Shown piece by piece: positions 1 to 11,389 of a stretch of DNA of 64,000 nucleotides. The notes under the pieces were generated by a model. The model was not told where the DNA came from and did no database searches. It saw only the letters and a program-made list of their open reading frames with translations. Made by a program: the position numbers and the translations under genes. The stretch comes from Suillus spraguei. Taxonomy: Eukaryota > Basidiomycota > Agaricomycetes > Boletales > Suillaceae. The stretch covers positions 16,321 to 80,320 of the forward strand of contig JABCPU010000311.1 of NCBI GenBank assembly GCA_016800925.1, written 5' to 3'. Within the stretch, counting starts at the first letter, position 1. Each line of letters begins with the position of its first letter.

Positions 1-1219
1 GCCATCGATATCTCACATGACTTCTTCTCACACCCTTGAGCATATTACAAATCAACTATGACAATATTCAATAAATAGGGTAGGTTAGCACCCCTACAAA
101 ACGTGGGAAAACAGTAGCATAGCCATTCATTTTGTCTATATAAGACCCACCTTTTGTCAATAAAAGAGAGATTTTTTCTCCCCCTCAGAAGTATAACTGA
201 GAGTGAAGTGTGACCAGCACTATTAGTACACTGTCAAGTACATTTTCAACAACAGTAAGATTGGAAGTCTACTCTGTGAGACAGCACTACCTTGAGCTCA
301 CTGTGCTCAACAACTAGCAAGACCCTGAGCTCACTGTGTCTGATAACTAGCAAGACAACAATTTTTTTTTCTTTGACAAATTCATTCTAGTTTCTTTCAT
401 CATCTTCCTCTCTGTTTTTCTTTCTCTGTTGTCTGTTTCCTTGCTTCTGTTTCTTTTGAATCTTTCTCTTTTCTTCTTTTTCTTTGATTGCTGGTCTCTC
501 TCTCTCTTTTGAAGTTTGTTGGTGCTAAGTGTCCTTGTGTTTCTGATATTTGTGTTGTCTCTTTAGTCCATCTAAGGCCAGAGTAGCTTAGTGGGAGAGA
601 CTTCAGAAGTTGATAGCAACACTCTATCTTGCACATCTGAGTAGCGATACTGAGTTAAGGTCTTCATTGACTGATAGACTCTAGTTATTGAAAGGGGGCT
701 TGGTATTGAAATCCAAGGACATCTGTTCCTGCTAAGTGCTTAATACTCATAGTGAGTTCCTTAGCAGCAGGTTCAATAGTTAAGCTAGAGACTCTTGGAG
801 CATTGATCAGTCTTGACCAGGGATTCTATCTGCTTGTCTGAGAAGGTGATTGTTGTAACTTCCCACAAATTGCAGAAGCACAGTTGTTGCAGAACACCTG
901 CATTCCATTGAAGAGAGTAATTTGGCCGAATACTTCCATTTCTTAGTTTGTTCGGCTTCTGTGTTTTTCTTTAAAGTTTAGTTGTTTTAAGAATCTTTGT
1001 TATTGTCCAAGAGTTGCTGATCTCACAGAAGTGACTCATTTGCTGACTGTAGCCTGGGGAACATAAACAGCCACCCACGTACAACCACATTATCAGTCAT
1101 TGGTATTTGTCTGAATCACTGACCGTGGAGATATTTGGTTTTATAGGTGTTTATCTATAGATCATCTATCTAAGAAGACAGCGAAACCTGAGACATAGTG
1201 CACACTCCATCAGACAGCT
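1..1219 (+). other. non-coding 5' part of a Ty1/copia-type element
   Basis: No convincing coding frame is visible. A core-promoter-like arrangement lies at the left: TATATAA at 137-143 followed by AATAAA at 159-164, as expected inside an LTR. This suggests that the window opens within or next to an LTR and that the rest is untranslated leader. No clean TG...CA end or target duplication could be placed, so the LTR boundary is not called. The copia protease frame starts downstream. Confidence 0.35.
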
Positions 1220-1694
1220 ATGCATGACACATGTGACTGCAATGTGATCAAGGAGCAGAGCTGCACGCTCAAGGAAGGAAAGAAGTCAAACTGGGAAGAT
1301 AAGAAAAAGAAGGATAAGGCAAAGAAAGCGGACTCACCTGCAGACTCAGACTCTGAAGTAGACACTAAGAGCACCACAGTTAGAGAATGTGTACATATCT
1401 CTAAGGCATTGGCAAAGCATGTTCAGGCTTATTCTGTGTCTGTCACTAAGGATTATTTGGACATCATCATCAATTCAGGCACCTCATTGCACATGGTCCC
1501 ACACCACACTTGGTTCAAACCAGATACATACATATTGTGTAATCCATCCAGCACACAAGATCAGTTTCAGCGATGACTCCACAGTGTATGCAATTGGCAA
1601 AGGAACTGTCACTTTTTACACTACCATAAAGAGACAGGTATATGATGTTGAACTATCTAATGCACTGCACATACCAGTGTCATACATGATATGA
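1220..1694 (+). pseudogene. Ty1/copia gag tail and aspartic protease, broken
   Basis: The first frame (1220-1576) is Lys/Asp-rich and runs into a retroviral-type protease segment, DYLDIIINSGTSLHMV. The expected catalytic D-S/T-G is N-S-G here, so the active-site Asp is lost. The match continues in another frame from about 1560 (DDSTVYAIGKGTV ... LSNALHIPVS), which means a frameshift lies inside the protease. Homology stops at about 1695, where foreign repetitive DNA begins. Protease followed by integrase and then RT is the Ty1/copia order. This fragment is clearly non-functional. Confidence 0.7.
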
Positions 1695-1734
1695 GATTCA
1701 TACCAAGCTAAGATAAAGCTAAGATAAGAAGGAG

Positions 1735-2291
1735 TGATAGGAAAGATCCAATAGTCCATACTATATCTCTAAGTTGCCCTATTATTTGCTCAGACTTTGA
1801 TTGTCTCTTATATTTTGAACTTTGATTTAGTTCCTTCATATTCTATCCTCTTCATTTATTCCAGAACTTTCTATCCTCAAATTTTATGATTTATAAGACT
1901 TTCAGACTTGACTCATCATGTTTGTCATGATTTATCATGCTTTGTAAGATCTTTGTAAGATTTGAACTTTATTTGTAATGCACTTAGTAAAAAAGGATGA
2001 GCAAGCTCACCCAAAAGGCTTGGTTTGTCAGCTTTTGCATGACCAATCCCTGAGATGACTCAACACACTAAATAGGAAGTTTCTTACCAATATATGTGTA
2101 GAATCATGCTTAGTAAGCAGGGCCTCCAAAAGGTATATAAGGAGCCCATTTTCATTCTTGTCTCCTACTGTGTGAGATTTCAACATAAGAATAAAAGTGC
2201 AGGCAATCTAGCCTTGAAGTAAGACTAAGAAATCTATATCTACTCTACATTATATACTACCTTATGGGGGTTGACTATATAATATCTAACA
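1735..2291 (+). repeat. LTR-like block inserted in the copia element
   Basis: The block starts TGATAGGAAAG just after a purine-rich GAAGGAG (polypurine-tract-like) and ends ATATCTAACA, so it has TG...CA ends. Inside it are TATATAA at 2134-2140 and AATAAA at 2190-2195, the normal promoter and poly(A) order of an LTR. No target-site duplication is visible, so it may be the 3' LTR of an otherwise deleted element. It lies in the 2.5-kb interruption between copia protease and integrase. The assignment is inferential. Confidence 0.4.
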
Positions 2292-2957
2292 GCTCTCAGA
2301 CTAAGCTTTACATATACAGATTTAAAGACTCTCTTTCAACAGAAGGGGAGACATGCACTTGGAGAACACAACAAAGTTGAAACAGACTTTCATAGGTTGA
2401 AACACGATCTACTAGGGTGAAACATACCTACTATATAACACTACTCCAAATCTCAAACTCAACACTTTCATGCAGATCTTCAAGAGAAAGACCATTGAAA
2501 GATACCCACCCAAGAACTCAGCACATTATCTCCCATGAAGTAGAAAAGTCAGAGCCCATGTATTTAAGGACTGGCAAGAAGTCTTATCCCTGTACAGTTG
2601 TGTTGTCACTGTATACATGTTCTATATAAGACCCTTAAGTAGCAAGACACTGGCCTTCACAATATCACTCATATCAGTTTCCAAGCTTGCACACCATGGA
2701 TGTCCACATGCTTTAACGCCTCAGCAGACAATTGTGGGGTTCACAAAGGCACTGTAAAGATACAATCTAGCCTGGGCTGTAGATAAACCACAGCCTAAGC
2801 TAGTATGTGAGTCTTGCACTCTACCTAGTCTGCTACTCTTGTGAGGCAAGAATGTTCGACCCTAAAGGGAATGCTAAGTTAATATAGTTCGATAATGCCC
2901 AACCTGTGGTGCGAGAATGCCATCGGAGGTAGCGAGAGGCTAGTGGTGACCTCCGGT

Positions 2958-3150
2958 CCATGGGAAACTAGCGGTAATACTAGCAGTAAGCATGGGAAAG
3001 CGGTAGACAAGTGGTAGTGCGAGCGATAAAACTGCAGTAGTGCATGCAGTAAAACTGCAGTAAGGCATGGGAAACTGGCGGTAAAACAAGTGGTGAAGCA
3101 TGGGAAAGCGTAGCGCAAGCAGTGAAGCACGGGAAAGCGGTAAAGAGCAG
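2958..3150 (+). repeat. degenerate short repeat built on GCATGGGAAA
   Basis: The motif GCAYGGGAAA, followed by (G)C and GGTA, recurs five times, near 2958, 2990, 3065, 3097 and 3128. Between these copies are GCAGTAAAACTGCAGTA-like words. No protein is recognisable. The block lies in the DNA that interrupts the copia element, just left of a solo LTR. Confidence 0.5.
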
Positions 3151-3191
3151 TGGTGTGTGCAGTGGTAAAGAGATCCTTAAGAGACAGTGGT

Positions 3192-3664
3192 TGTTACGAC
3201 TGGGATGGCGTCACCAGCGACAGTGAAAAGACACAGTCGGTCTGCTGAGAAGTTTCACAATGTCCAGAAGAGGACAAGGTGAAAGTACAAGGAACGTGTT
3301 CTGAGTACGATCAAGGGTTCAGCCTTAAAGACAAGTCTGAGAGGTTCTACGAGAACAGAGACTAAGGCTAAGGAGTGCTTAGACTTAGAGACGTTTCAAG
3401 GACGACTTAGGTTGGAGACCTAAGCGAAGGAAGTTCCAGGTAAAACCCAGTAAGATTAAAGTAAAGAATCTACTACAAGTACACTGTGCTTATATAGGTA
3501 GATATGTACGCACAGACCAGGTAGCTGTGAGAATGTAACTGCGTATCCTAATAAGGAAGGCATGTATTGTACAGATGCGTTGAGCATACGAGTCGAGTCA
3601 TGTGACATGATATACAAGTAAGAAGATAAAGGGAAAATGAATAGGGGTACGTACAACTGTAACA
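3192..3664 (+). mobile_element. solo LTR (copy 1), with 5-bp target duplication
   Basis: This 473-bp unit begins TGTTACGAC and ends CTGTAACA, so its ends are short inverted repeats of LTR type. It is flanked by a perfect 5-bp duplication, GTGGT at 3187-3191 and 3665-3669. The same unit, diverged, occurs at 4969-5442; shared words include CCAGCGACAGTG near the left end and GTTCCAGGTAAAACCCAG in the middle. No internal region is present, so it is a solo LTR left by recombination. TGTTAC termini and a 5-bp duplication would suit a Ty3/gypsy-type parent, but that is inference. Confidence 0.85.
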
Positions 3665-4200
3665 GTGGTAGTGACTATTCCTAAGTACCGTGTGTACCAT
3701 AGGGGGAAAGTAAAAGTACTGGTATGTGTGAAGAGTCCTTTTTAACATGTACCATGAGCAGCCGGAATACATAGCGAGAATGGTAGCGAAATAAAGATGT
3801 ACATACTACATGATTTTAGTAAAGAGGCACACAGCGAGTAGTGGCCACATGAGACATAAGGTAAACTCTGCCATGGATTTAGTAACAGCAGAAACGAATA
3901 TACTATGCACCAATGGATCTAGACAGAAATGGAATGGACAGGGGGACATTGATAGTGAGATTCAGTAAGGGCAAGGATCCACGGAGCAAAAACGGTACTG
4001 GCAAAGCGAAAAGGCTAATGCTCACTATAGGGATTTCTTGGTAGCCGCTGTAGACAGTAATGAGATGCTTGTGTAAAACAGCACTTTCATGATCAGCGTG
4101 ACTTTCTTCGCTACAGCGCAAGCCTTGTCCTAACTGCGAAGCATAAGAGCGGTCTATACCATGTTGAAGGCGCTCCTCTCACCTTCACAGACCAAGTGCT
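3665..4200 (+). other. unassigned DNA between solo LTR and copia integrase
   Basis: No coding frame or RNA gene is recognised. The segment is the right-hand part of the insertion that separates copia protease from the integrase region. Integrase homology resumes at about 4222. Confidence 0.4.
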
Positions 4201-4221
4201 CATGACAGTGGATATCAACCT

Positions 4222-5650
4222 TCTTCACTGAAGAATGGGACACATAGGCATAGATCACATACAGCGCATGATAGCAAATGACCAACTCCCTGGGATTGAC
4301 TCCATTACTGGACATCCAACCTTCTGTGAACCATGCATGCTAGGGAAGATGAAGAAACTTCCATTCTAACCCACAACCAGTGCACATGCAACATGTGCCA
4401 TTCAAATCATCCACACTGATGTAGGTGGGCCAATCACCCCTAAATTGCACAAAGGATTCTGCTATTGGATGGTCATCATTGATGATTATTCCAGATTCCA
4501 TTGGATCTATTTCCTGAAGCACAAGAGCAATGTACTCGATCAGTACATGCAATGGAAGAAAGATGTTCAAGCATTCTTCCACTCTGAAATCAGTGAAGAG
4601 CACTTCGCCACACTTCACACTGAATTTATGTGCAGTGATGGTGGAGGGGAATATACTGGTAACAACATGCGCAATGTGCTCCACACTGATGGAACCATTT
4701 TTGAAACCACCGCAGCTGACACCCCAGAGCAAAATGGCATCACAGAGTGCATGAACCAAATGCTCTCAATGCTTGCTACAGCCATGCTGGAAGGTTCCAA
4801 ATTGCCGAAGTCTTTCTGGGTGGACACAATGTCAACTGCTGCCTATGTCACAGGTCACAGCCCAACCACAGGCCTTAAAGGGAAGACACCATATGAAAAG
4901 CTCTTCAACTGGAATGCAGATCCCTCTTTCTTCTGCCCATTTGGATGCCCCACATATACGCTCATACCTGTTATGAACTGGGGTGGCATCTCCAGCGACA
5001 GTGATAAGACACAGACAGTCTGCTGGGAAGTTCGACTACATTCAAAAGAGAACGAAGATTACTACAAGGAAGTATTCTGAGTAGGATCAAGGGTTCGGTC
5101 GGAGAGTCGTGACTCTACAACGATCAACAGAATAGAGACTAAGGCTAAGGAGTGCTTAGACCTAGAGACGATTCAGACGACTTAGGTTGGAGACCTAAGC
5201 AAAGGATGTTCCAGGTAAAACCCAGTAAGATTAAAGTAAAGTATATAAGTGTAATACAACATGCTTAAATAGGCCAATATGTGCGCACGGACCAAGAGAA
5301 ACGTAAGGATGTAAGTGCGTATCCAAAGAAGGAAGGCAACTATAGTACAGATGCGTTGAGCATATGAGTCAAAGTCAAGTTATGTAATATACACGTAAAG
5401 GAGACAAAGAGAGAATGAATAGGGGCATGTACGACTGTAACATTACCCAAAAGCAAGTGTGCAGGAAAGTTTCACTCTAAAGGATGCAAAGCAATCATGA
5501 TTGGCTACATGCACAGTCAAAAGGCATACAAACTCATGGACCTAGTGCAGCACACAGTGTTCTCCAGTAGACACATCACTTTCAATGAAACCAACCAGGT
5601 TCCTGATGCTGATCTAACCCCTTAGCACACACACTCTACTGGGCAACAGT
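4222..5650 (+). pseudogene. Ty1/copia integrase, split by a solo LTR
   Basis: The frame from about 4222 shows the GAG-pre-integrase zinc region (RMGHIGIDHIQRM ... CEPCMLGKMKKLPF, an H-H-C-C pattern) with an in-frame stop before it and another at about 4367. The integrase core follows with its DDE residues: D in HTDVGGPI, D in CSDGGGEYTGN and E in PEQNGITECMNQ. Translation runs into the inserted LTR at 4968 and resumes after it (KSKCAGKFHSKGCKAIMIGY ... SSRHITFNE), so removal of 4969-5442 restores the family pattern. A stop follows at about 5622. The linker to the RT at 5650-6192 is open but has further stops. The element is dead. Confidence 0.85.
4969..5442 (+). mobile_element. solo LTR (copy 2), inside copia integrase
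   Basis: This 474-bp relative of the 3192-3664 LTR starts TGTTATGAACTG and ends CGACTGTAACA. Flanks are ATACC (4964-4968) and TTACC (5443-5447), a 5-bp duplication with one mismatch. The host integrase sequence is continuous across the site when the LTR is removed, which proves insertion into an older copia copy. Confidence 0.85.
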
Positions 5651-6192
5651 GGGAGGGTCTGTTACCACTTCAGCACCATTGCCCCAACACATCTGTATCT
5701 GATGAAGAGGAGGACACAGATCTCTCAGACAGTGTGGAAACCCCACTGGAACATGATGCACTGCCACACTTGCCAAACACACACCCAGACAAACTAGAAG
5801 AACTGACTGAGCAACTGGAGAACCTATTAATTCATAACAATCCACCTATGCCTCTGTTGCAAGAGTCATCCCAAATGTGCTTGCACTCCCCAGTGTGTAT
5901 GCACACACCTGCACAAATGATTGGAGGGGTCAGGTGCAGTACATGTGACCATCGCCCAGCTGACAAGAACCAGGATTACCAGCACATGCTTGATGAAGAG
6001 TAGCAATGGCTCAAGGGGCAGCCCACAGCAGACCCAGAACCATGCCCTGAGTGTACTCAATCTCATCTACCATCTGCTGAAGATGAAGATGACGACTACA
6101 TACACTTCGCAGGTATAGGTGCAACAGGTCCTGCTAAACATGACCTCCCACAGTCACTGCCAGAAGCCTTTGCTCATGCAGATGGACACCTA

Positions 6193-7980
6193 TTGCACTC
6201 CGCTTTGGAAGAAGAATTATTAAGCCTAAACTCAAATCAGGTTTATGAAACAGTTCCAATTCCTGAAGGTATCAAGCCCATCACCTCCAAGCTCATTTTT
6301 CACATCAAGCTTGATCAAAACAGTAATGTTGATCACTATAAACTCTGCATAGTTGCGCATGGTTTCACACAGTGTGAAGGCATGGATTACCAGGAAGTTT
6401 TCACCCCCATCGCAAACCTGGAATCTATCTGCATAATCCTGTCATTGGCTGTGAAACACAACCTTAAACTTGATCAGATGAATGTCTCCACAGCATACTT
6501 GAATGGTGAATTGGAAGAGGAACTCTATCTACTCCCACCTGAAGGTGTCCCAATTCAACCAGGGTACTGCTGGAGACTGAAGTGCTTGCTATATGGTCTG
6601 AAGCAATCAGGGTGCACCTGGAACAAGACACTTGATTGCAAACTTGGCAAGATAGGCTTCATGTTCTTGGACACAGAAACATGCCTGTACATTTTCCATG
6701 AAAAAGGGCAAGTCTGTTTCCTAGTTGTCTATGTCGATGACCTGCTGCTCACCGCATATATGCACACCTTCATGAATTCAGTAAAGCACAAGCTCTCAGC
6801 ACAATTCAAGATGCATGATCTGGGAGAAGCAAAGTTCATCCTTGGCATTGAAATTCAATGTGATCGCAAAACACGCAAGATCATGCTCAGGCAGCGCCAA
6901 TACATAGACACTGTCCTGCAGTGCACTGGCATGGCAGAGTGCAAACCTATCTGGACCCCAATGGTGCATGGACTCAAACTCACCATAGACTAAGAGGGAG
7001 ACAACTCCACACACCATGAGATCACCATCAAAGGGCACAAAGTGTCATACCTATCTGTCATTGGCTCACTCATGTATACTATGCTTGGCACATGTCCAGA
7101 CATCACATATGCAGTGGGAGTACTTAGCTGCTTTAGCGCTGCACCTAAATCCTCACATTGGGAAGCTGCAAAGTGCATACTTTACTATCTCAAAGCCATG
7201 CATGATATGGAGCTATCCTATGATGGAACTGATGTATCAATAGACATGGACTTCCATGGCTATTCAGATGCAGACTGGTCTGGCGAGTTAGATACCTTGC
7301 GCTCCACATCAAGTTACACATTCATCACCAAGCAAACAGCAAAGCATGGTAGCACTATCCATCACTGAATCTGAATACATTGGGCTTAGCAATGCAGGAC
7401 AGCCTCTTACCTGGCTTTGCACATTCTTTGCTGAGATTGGCCAAAAGCAAGGCACACCTACCACACTCCACTGTGACAATCAGGCAGCCATCATCCTTAC
7501 CAAAGATGCGCAGTTCTGCGCATGCACAAAGCATATCTAGCACAAGTATCATTTCATTCATGACGATCTAGTGGCAAAAGGAGAAGCAGTCATATGTTAC
7601 ATCTCAACAGACGACATGCATCAGGAAATTCACACATTCCTTAACATGCTTAATCAGCTTAACTCACTTATCTCAAAACTTGTTTGCTCTCTCTCACATC
7701 ATTCACCTGGCATATCTTATATTTTTTGAGTGCGAAATACAATAAAACATGTATATTAATATATCTCACTTTTTTTTTCTGAATTCATTCACATTGAAAT
7801 TTGGACAAGTAGATTCAATTTCACCAAGGCAGTTAAGTGTAAATAAGTCCGCATAAGGGCACGTCAAGGAATGTGTGAATTTCCTGATGTGGTAGTGGAC
7901 ATTCTCACAAAACCATTAATCCACGAGAAGCATTGGAAGTTTACCAAGGCCATGGGTCTGCAACTTCGCTCAAGTGGGAG
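6193..7980 (+). pseudogene. Ty1/copia reverse transcriptase and RNase H, broken
   Basis: The RT_copia domain (6193-6993) is well preserved. It includes KLDQMNVSTAYLNGELEEE, KCLLYGLKQSG and the catalytic YVDD at 6730-6741, and ends LILGIEI-like at 6840-6850. A stop follows KLTID at about 6991. The connection and RNase H continue at 7042-7368 (VIGSLMYTMLGTCPDITYAVG, GYSDADWSG) and, after a frameshift, at 7346-7540 (ALSITESEYIGLSNA, LHCDNQAAI). A further stop (HI-stop-HKYHFIHD) and a 271-bp MITE at 7619-7889 interrupt the C terminus. VVDILTKPLIHEKHW follows the MITE. The purine tract AAGTGGGAG at 7972-7980 marks the 3' LTR junction. Several stops and frameshifts make it inactive. Confidence 0.9.
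7619..7889. mobile_element. MITE with CATCAGGAAAT termini
   Basis: The 271-bp element starts CATCAGGAAATTCACACATT and ends in the exact inverted complement, at least 24 bp long. It interrupts copia RNase H between codons for DDM and VVDIL. Comparing the broken host frame shows that the insertion duplicated only the dinucleotide TG (7617-7618 and 7890-7891). It has no coding capacity. Related termini occur at 60182-60598, and a partial inverted relative at 60735-60865. Confidence 0.85.
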
Positions 7981-8424
7981 TGATAAAACCAGATGAGTTC
8001 ACTTTTCTATGTGCACTCTGACCTTCATTGTGCATGTGCATGCTCTATCACATTTTCAATGTGCTTAAGCGTATTTTCACATCACTGCACACTTTTTGGC
8101 ATGCATGTGCTTGAGTGCACCTTGCAAGCACTTGGGTGTACACGTAATAGTGGAGATGTCAGGGATTTCTCAAGTGAGCCTCATGGTACTTTAGTGAGCT
8201 CATTCCTATCATATAATGGACCCTTGTTGTGTATTTTTCCCTCAGTCATTCTCTCATCCTTCCTTTGGATAGCAGCTGAGGTATGCACTTACTGTCATTA
8301 ATGTTTTACTTTATATCTAACTATGTAGTAGTGCAGTATACACTGCTTTTACTTGGTGAAGAAAGTTGTTCTCTCATCCTTCCTTTGGATAGTGGCTGAG
8401 TGCAGTATACACTGCTTTTACTTA
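7981..8424 (+). repeat. probable 3' LTR of the copia element, with internal duplication
   Basis: The block begins TGATAAAACC directly after the polypurine tract, which is the expected start of a 3' LTR. It contains two diverged copies of a 32-bp block (8249-8280 and 8369-8400, TTCTCTCATCCTTCC...) and two of a 23-bp block (8332-8354 and 8401-8423, TGCAGTATACACTG...). The right end of the LTR cannot be fixed, because the matching 5' LTR is not recognisable. Confidence 0.5.
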
Positions 8425-9690
8425 GTTTTGTCACCAACATGACTTCCTACTCAGCCTGCAAAATATCTCCTACAGTACACTTATCATATTTTCAGGTCTT
8501 CAACAAGCAACTTTGCAACCTACTCATCTCACCAACTTGCACATTCAAACATGTATGTCAAATTTTTACTAAATACATATTATGTCATCATATTTCGACC
8601 TACTGCCGGCAATTGCCGCTTGGCAATTTCCACTGGCAGCATTCTGCCAACAACACTACTGGTGCGGCTGGCTTCAGCATGTCAGGCATTACTTATCAGC
8701 ACTTATCATGGATACAGGATCAGATGAGCCATCCCTTGTGCGTATTATAGGCGAGGAAATAGCGCAAATAGTACCAAAAGGAGTATACATATGATACCAT
8801 TGATGATTCAAATGATGAGTTGCTCGGGCCGCGGGGTCCAACCGTGTCATCGGTGTAATCCGTAAGATGGCAGTGGACAACGTCGTTAGATGGTTCGGGA
8901 ATCAACAAAATCAGACTCGAGTCTATTGTCTTTGATAACATAAAATAGATTCCTCCTTTGATAATCTGATGGACTTCGACAGGGCGACGACACACGATGA
9001 AAGGATGTACTGTGTACATACTATACCTTGAGGCCCGAGGCCTCAGGCTTGAACCTTTGTGTTCATGCCTGAACGTTTACTAAAGGAGGACGGAACACAT
9101 TCGGATAAATCTCGGACAGTAACAACTTAAATGTGTATCCGAAAGAGGGTACTTCAGCTAAAATACTACAACGAAGACGCTAAACAAGATTTAGGTGTGT
9201 TACAACGAGTGTCTCGCTAAGCTATACGTGATGCGTGTCCGTTCTCGCTGTTTTCGACGTGAAGACTCGGAAGCTTAGACAAGTTCGAATGCGAAATTGA
9301 TGTCATCCCTTGATCAGCACAAGCCAGTGCCATCATGGTCGTTTAAGCTGAACGTGTACCGCCCTTCTTTACTAGTCTCTTCTTCCTGATTTAGATCACC
9401 CCTAGGTTGCAGAAGGTAGCAGCGCAGGTCCAGCATGCATTAGGCGTTTAATCTATCTTGTGATCTATGAAACAATAAGTGACACGAAGTAATTGTAAAA
9501 TAGAAATACGTGTGGTGTCCTGTTTTGTAGGACATATGTAAGTAATATCGTGTCAGGAATTATATCATCATCAATCTGCCTCTGAAAGGGCAAAAAAATA
9601 CATAAAATACAAGAATCGTGTAGTATGCATGTATGCTTCATTATATCCTATGAGTTGATGAGCATCACTTTCCATAGGCTAGTGTATTAC
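8425..9690. other. gene-free stretch
   Basis: No recognisable protein, RNA gene or repeat was found. Short open frames on both strands show no codon pattern or motif. The right end contains a possible splice acceptor (CCTTTCAG on the minus strand at about 9590) for the minus-strand ORF that follows. Confidence 0.4.
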
Positions 9691-9696
9691 TTACCA

Positions 9697-10293
9697 TCTT
9701 GGTCGGATCTCTCGTTCGGGATAGAGATTCATCATAATTTGGTCAGTCCTGTATTCCGACTCTATTTCGGATTGTGAAGTGCGACCTGAACATGTTGCAC
9801 TCATTTGCAGCGGCGGTCTCCGATTTTCCGCACCTCTCGTGATGCGAGGAGCTTGGCCCAAATCAAGTCTGCGGTCCCGCCCATCCGGTATTCTCATGTT
9901 GGACAGGTTCACCCCTCCCCGTCGTGATCCAAGCTCGGGCGGTCTCTCAGGCCGCTTCATCTGTGATAACTTGCGCATTCTCTGTTCCTCTTCAGCTGAT
10001 CTACGAGCCATGGCCATTTCTTGTAGATAGCGCTCCGTCTCACGTGCTCGGGTGGATGCGATCTTGTATGTACCCTCGCAGTAGAAACCTCCGGGGATGC
10101 CGCGACATTGGTAGACACCTTTGATGGTTTGCGGGGTATTAGCGTAGTGGCAGTCTCGTTGGCTACACTTGTTATGAAATGGTGATGGCCATCCAGCAGG
10201 AAGCGCTGATGGTTTAGGCTTCTTCGTGACTATATCAGGCAGGTTGTTAGCGGTGGGCAAAGAACTGGACAGTGAGTACTGACAGAAAATCAT
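9697..10293 (-). CDS. uncharacterised basic, Cys-containing protein
   Basis: This minus-strand frame starts ATG at 10293 and runs about 199 codons. A Cys/His-containing N-terminal part (NKCSQRDCHY ... VYQCRGIPGGFYCEG) is followed by a long charged region with probable coiled-coil character (TRARETERYLQEMAMARRSAEEEQRMR), then an Arg/Pro-rich tail. It ends at a good donor, CCAAGATG|GTAAGT. Joining to the acceptor near 9591 would give a stop immediately. I do not recognise the family. The even charge and lack of stops favour coding, but the 5' end could be spliced to exons further right. Confidence 0.4.
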
Positions 10294-10380
10294 GACGGAA
10301 ATCGTTAGTGCTTCTAGTGTACAGAGGGAAAAAAACGAGGGGATAGAGGAGGTAAACTTGGTACTTATGAGAGCGTAATT

Positions 10381-10698
10381 TCATGCTAATGACATCACGG
10401 CACCTGAACCCGGACACGCAGTCAATTCGTGTTTGAAGTAGTCAGGACGGAGCGGTGCTTTGGTGACTGATGCGGCATGTTTCGTCGACACCACGTTACG
10501 TGTTCGCCCGTCTTGCCAGATCGCCGAAAATGATAGATCCAAGACACATACCGGATCACGGATGGTAATTTCTGGTAGTAGGACGTACCGGGGCCCCATT
10601 TCTGCTGGACAAGTGATGATGCGACAACAAGACTGAACAGCCCAAGTTGGACTTGGCGAGCCTCGGGTAAACACTGAATGACACGTCTCAATGCTCAC
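10381..10698 (-). CDS. uncharacterised ORF, possible upstream exon
   Basis: This 105-codon minus-strand frame starts ATG at 10698. It shows no known motif; it contains CVLDLSFSAIWQDGRT and several Cys residues. It ends 87 nt before the start of the next minus-strand ORF, so the two could be parts of one spliced gene. A second frame over the same DNA is also open for 89 codons, which lowers confidence. Confidence 0.25.
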   Translation of the reverse strand: MSIETCHSVFTRGSPSPTWAVQSCCRIITCPAEMGPRYVLLPEITIRDPVCVLDLSFSAIWQDGRTRNVVSTKHAASVTKAPLRPDYFKHELTACPGSGAVMSLA

Positions 10699-11389
10699 TT
10701 AAGGAGAAAGATGACGGCATCTTTCATAATAGTGACCAACCTGGCTCACAGGTTGTGAATCATACTTACCTGTACAAGCTGGTTGAATTTTACTTCAAGA
10801 GCTGGAGCGAGAGCTCTGCATACCTGTTTGTCAGTTGCCAGATGAGACTTGGAGCTAATCATTGAGCTTCATGTAACGGAAGAGTAAGCAATTACTAAAA
10901 AAGGTCTGCCAGTCTACACTTCTCACGGTTCTCACCAGGTTCACGCCTCCGCGTGAACCATTAATTGTAGGTGTGTGAATCAGCATTTGGGCTTGTGCTT
11001 GACTATGGGATGTCCAACAACCGTCTGACGTTCTAGAGGCAAATATTGAAGCTTGCGGCAGATACATGCGAACTTCAACGAGGCGTCCGACTCGGACTCA
11101 GAGCTACTCTGAAATTAATTGAAAAGGGCTGTTCAGCACGTTGGCTCGATATTACTTTCACGGCACAAAACGGAGATGAAGCTTCTGAAGCATTTCACAA
11201 GCCTAGCTCGCGTGATGGTTGAGGGCAAAATGCACCTCACACTAGCCTTGTTGTCGTTGCCAATTGAATTTTATACTTGGGCACGAGTTGATTCAAACTT
11301 GTCACATGTTGCCTGTTGTTTGGCAAAAGCTTCTGAAATAAACAAACCCCTTCACCACCCACCACTGCCAGCAAGTAATAGCAAATCTA
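10699..11389. other. gene-free stretch with a small hairpin
   Basis: No protein is recognised. A 9-bp inverted repeat, GGTTCACGC/GCGTGAACC with a CTCC loop, lies near 10937-10958. The right part is presumably the promoter of the DXO-like gene. Confidence 0.3.

Noticed and set aside
2870..3150. Possible CRISPR-like array from the GCATGGGAAA repeats
   Set aside because: Spacing and repeat sequence are irregular, and the genome is eukaryotic; it is a degenerate repeat.
9000..9090. GGTTCAAGCC word on the minus strand, like a tRNA B-box
   Set aside because: No A-box and no cloverleaf can be drawn around it. No tRNA or rRNA was found in the window.
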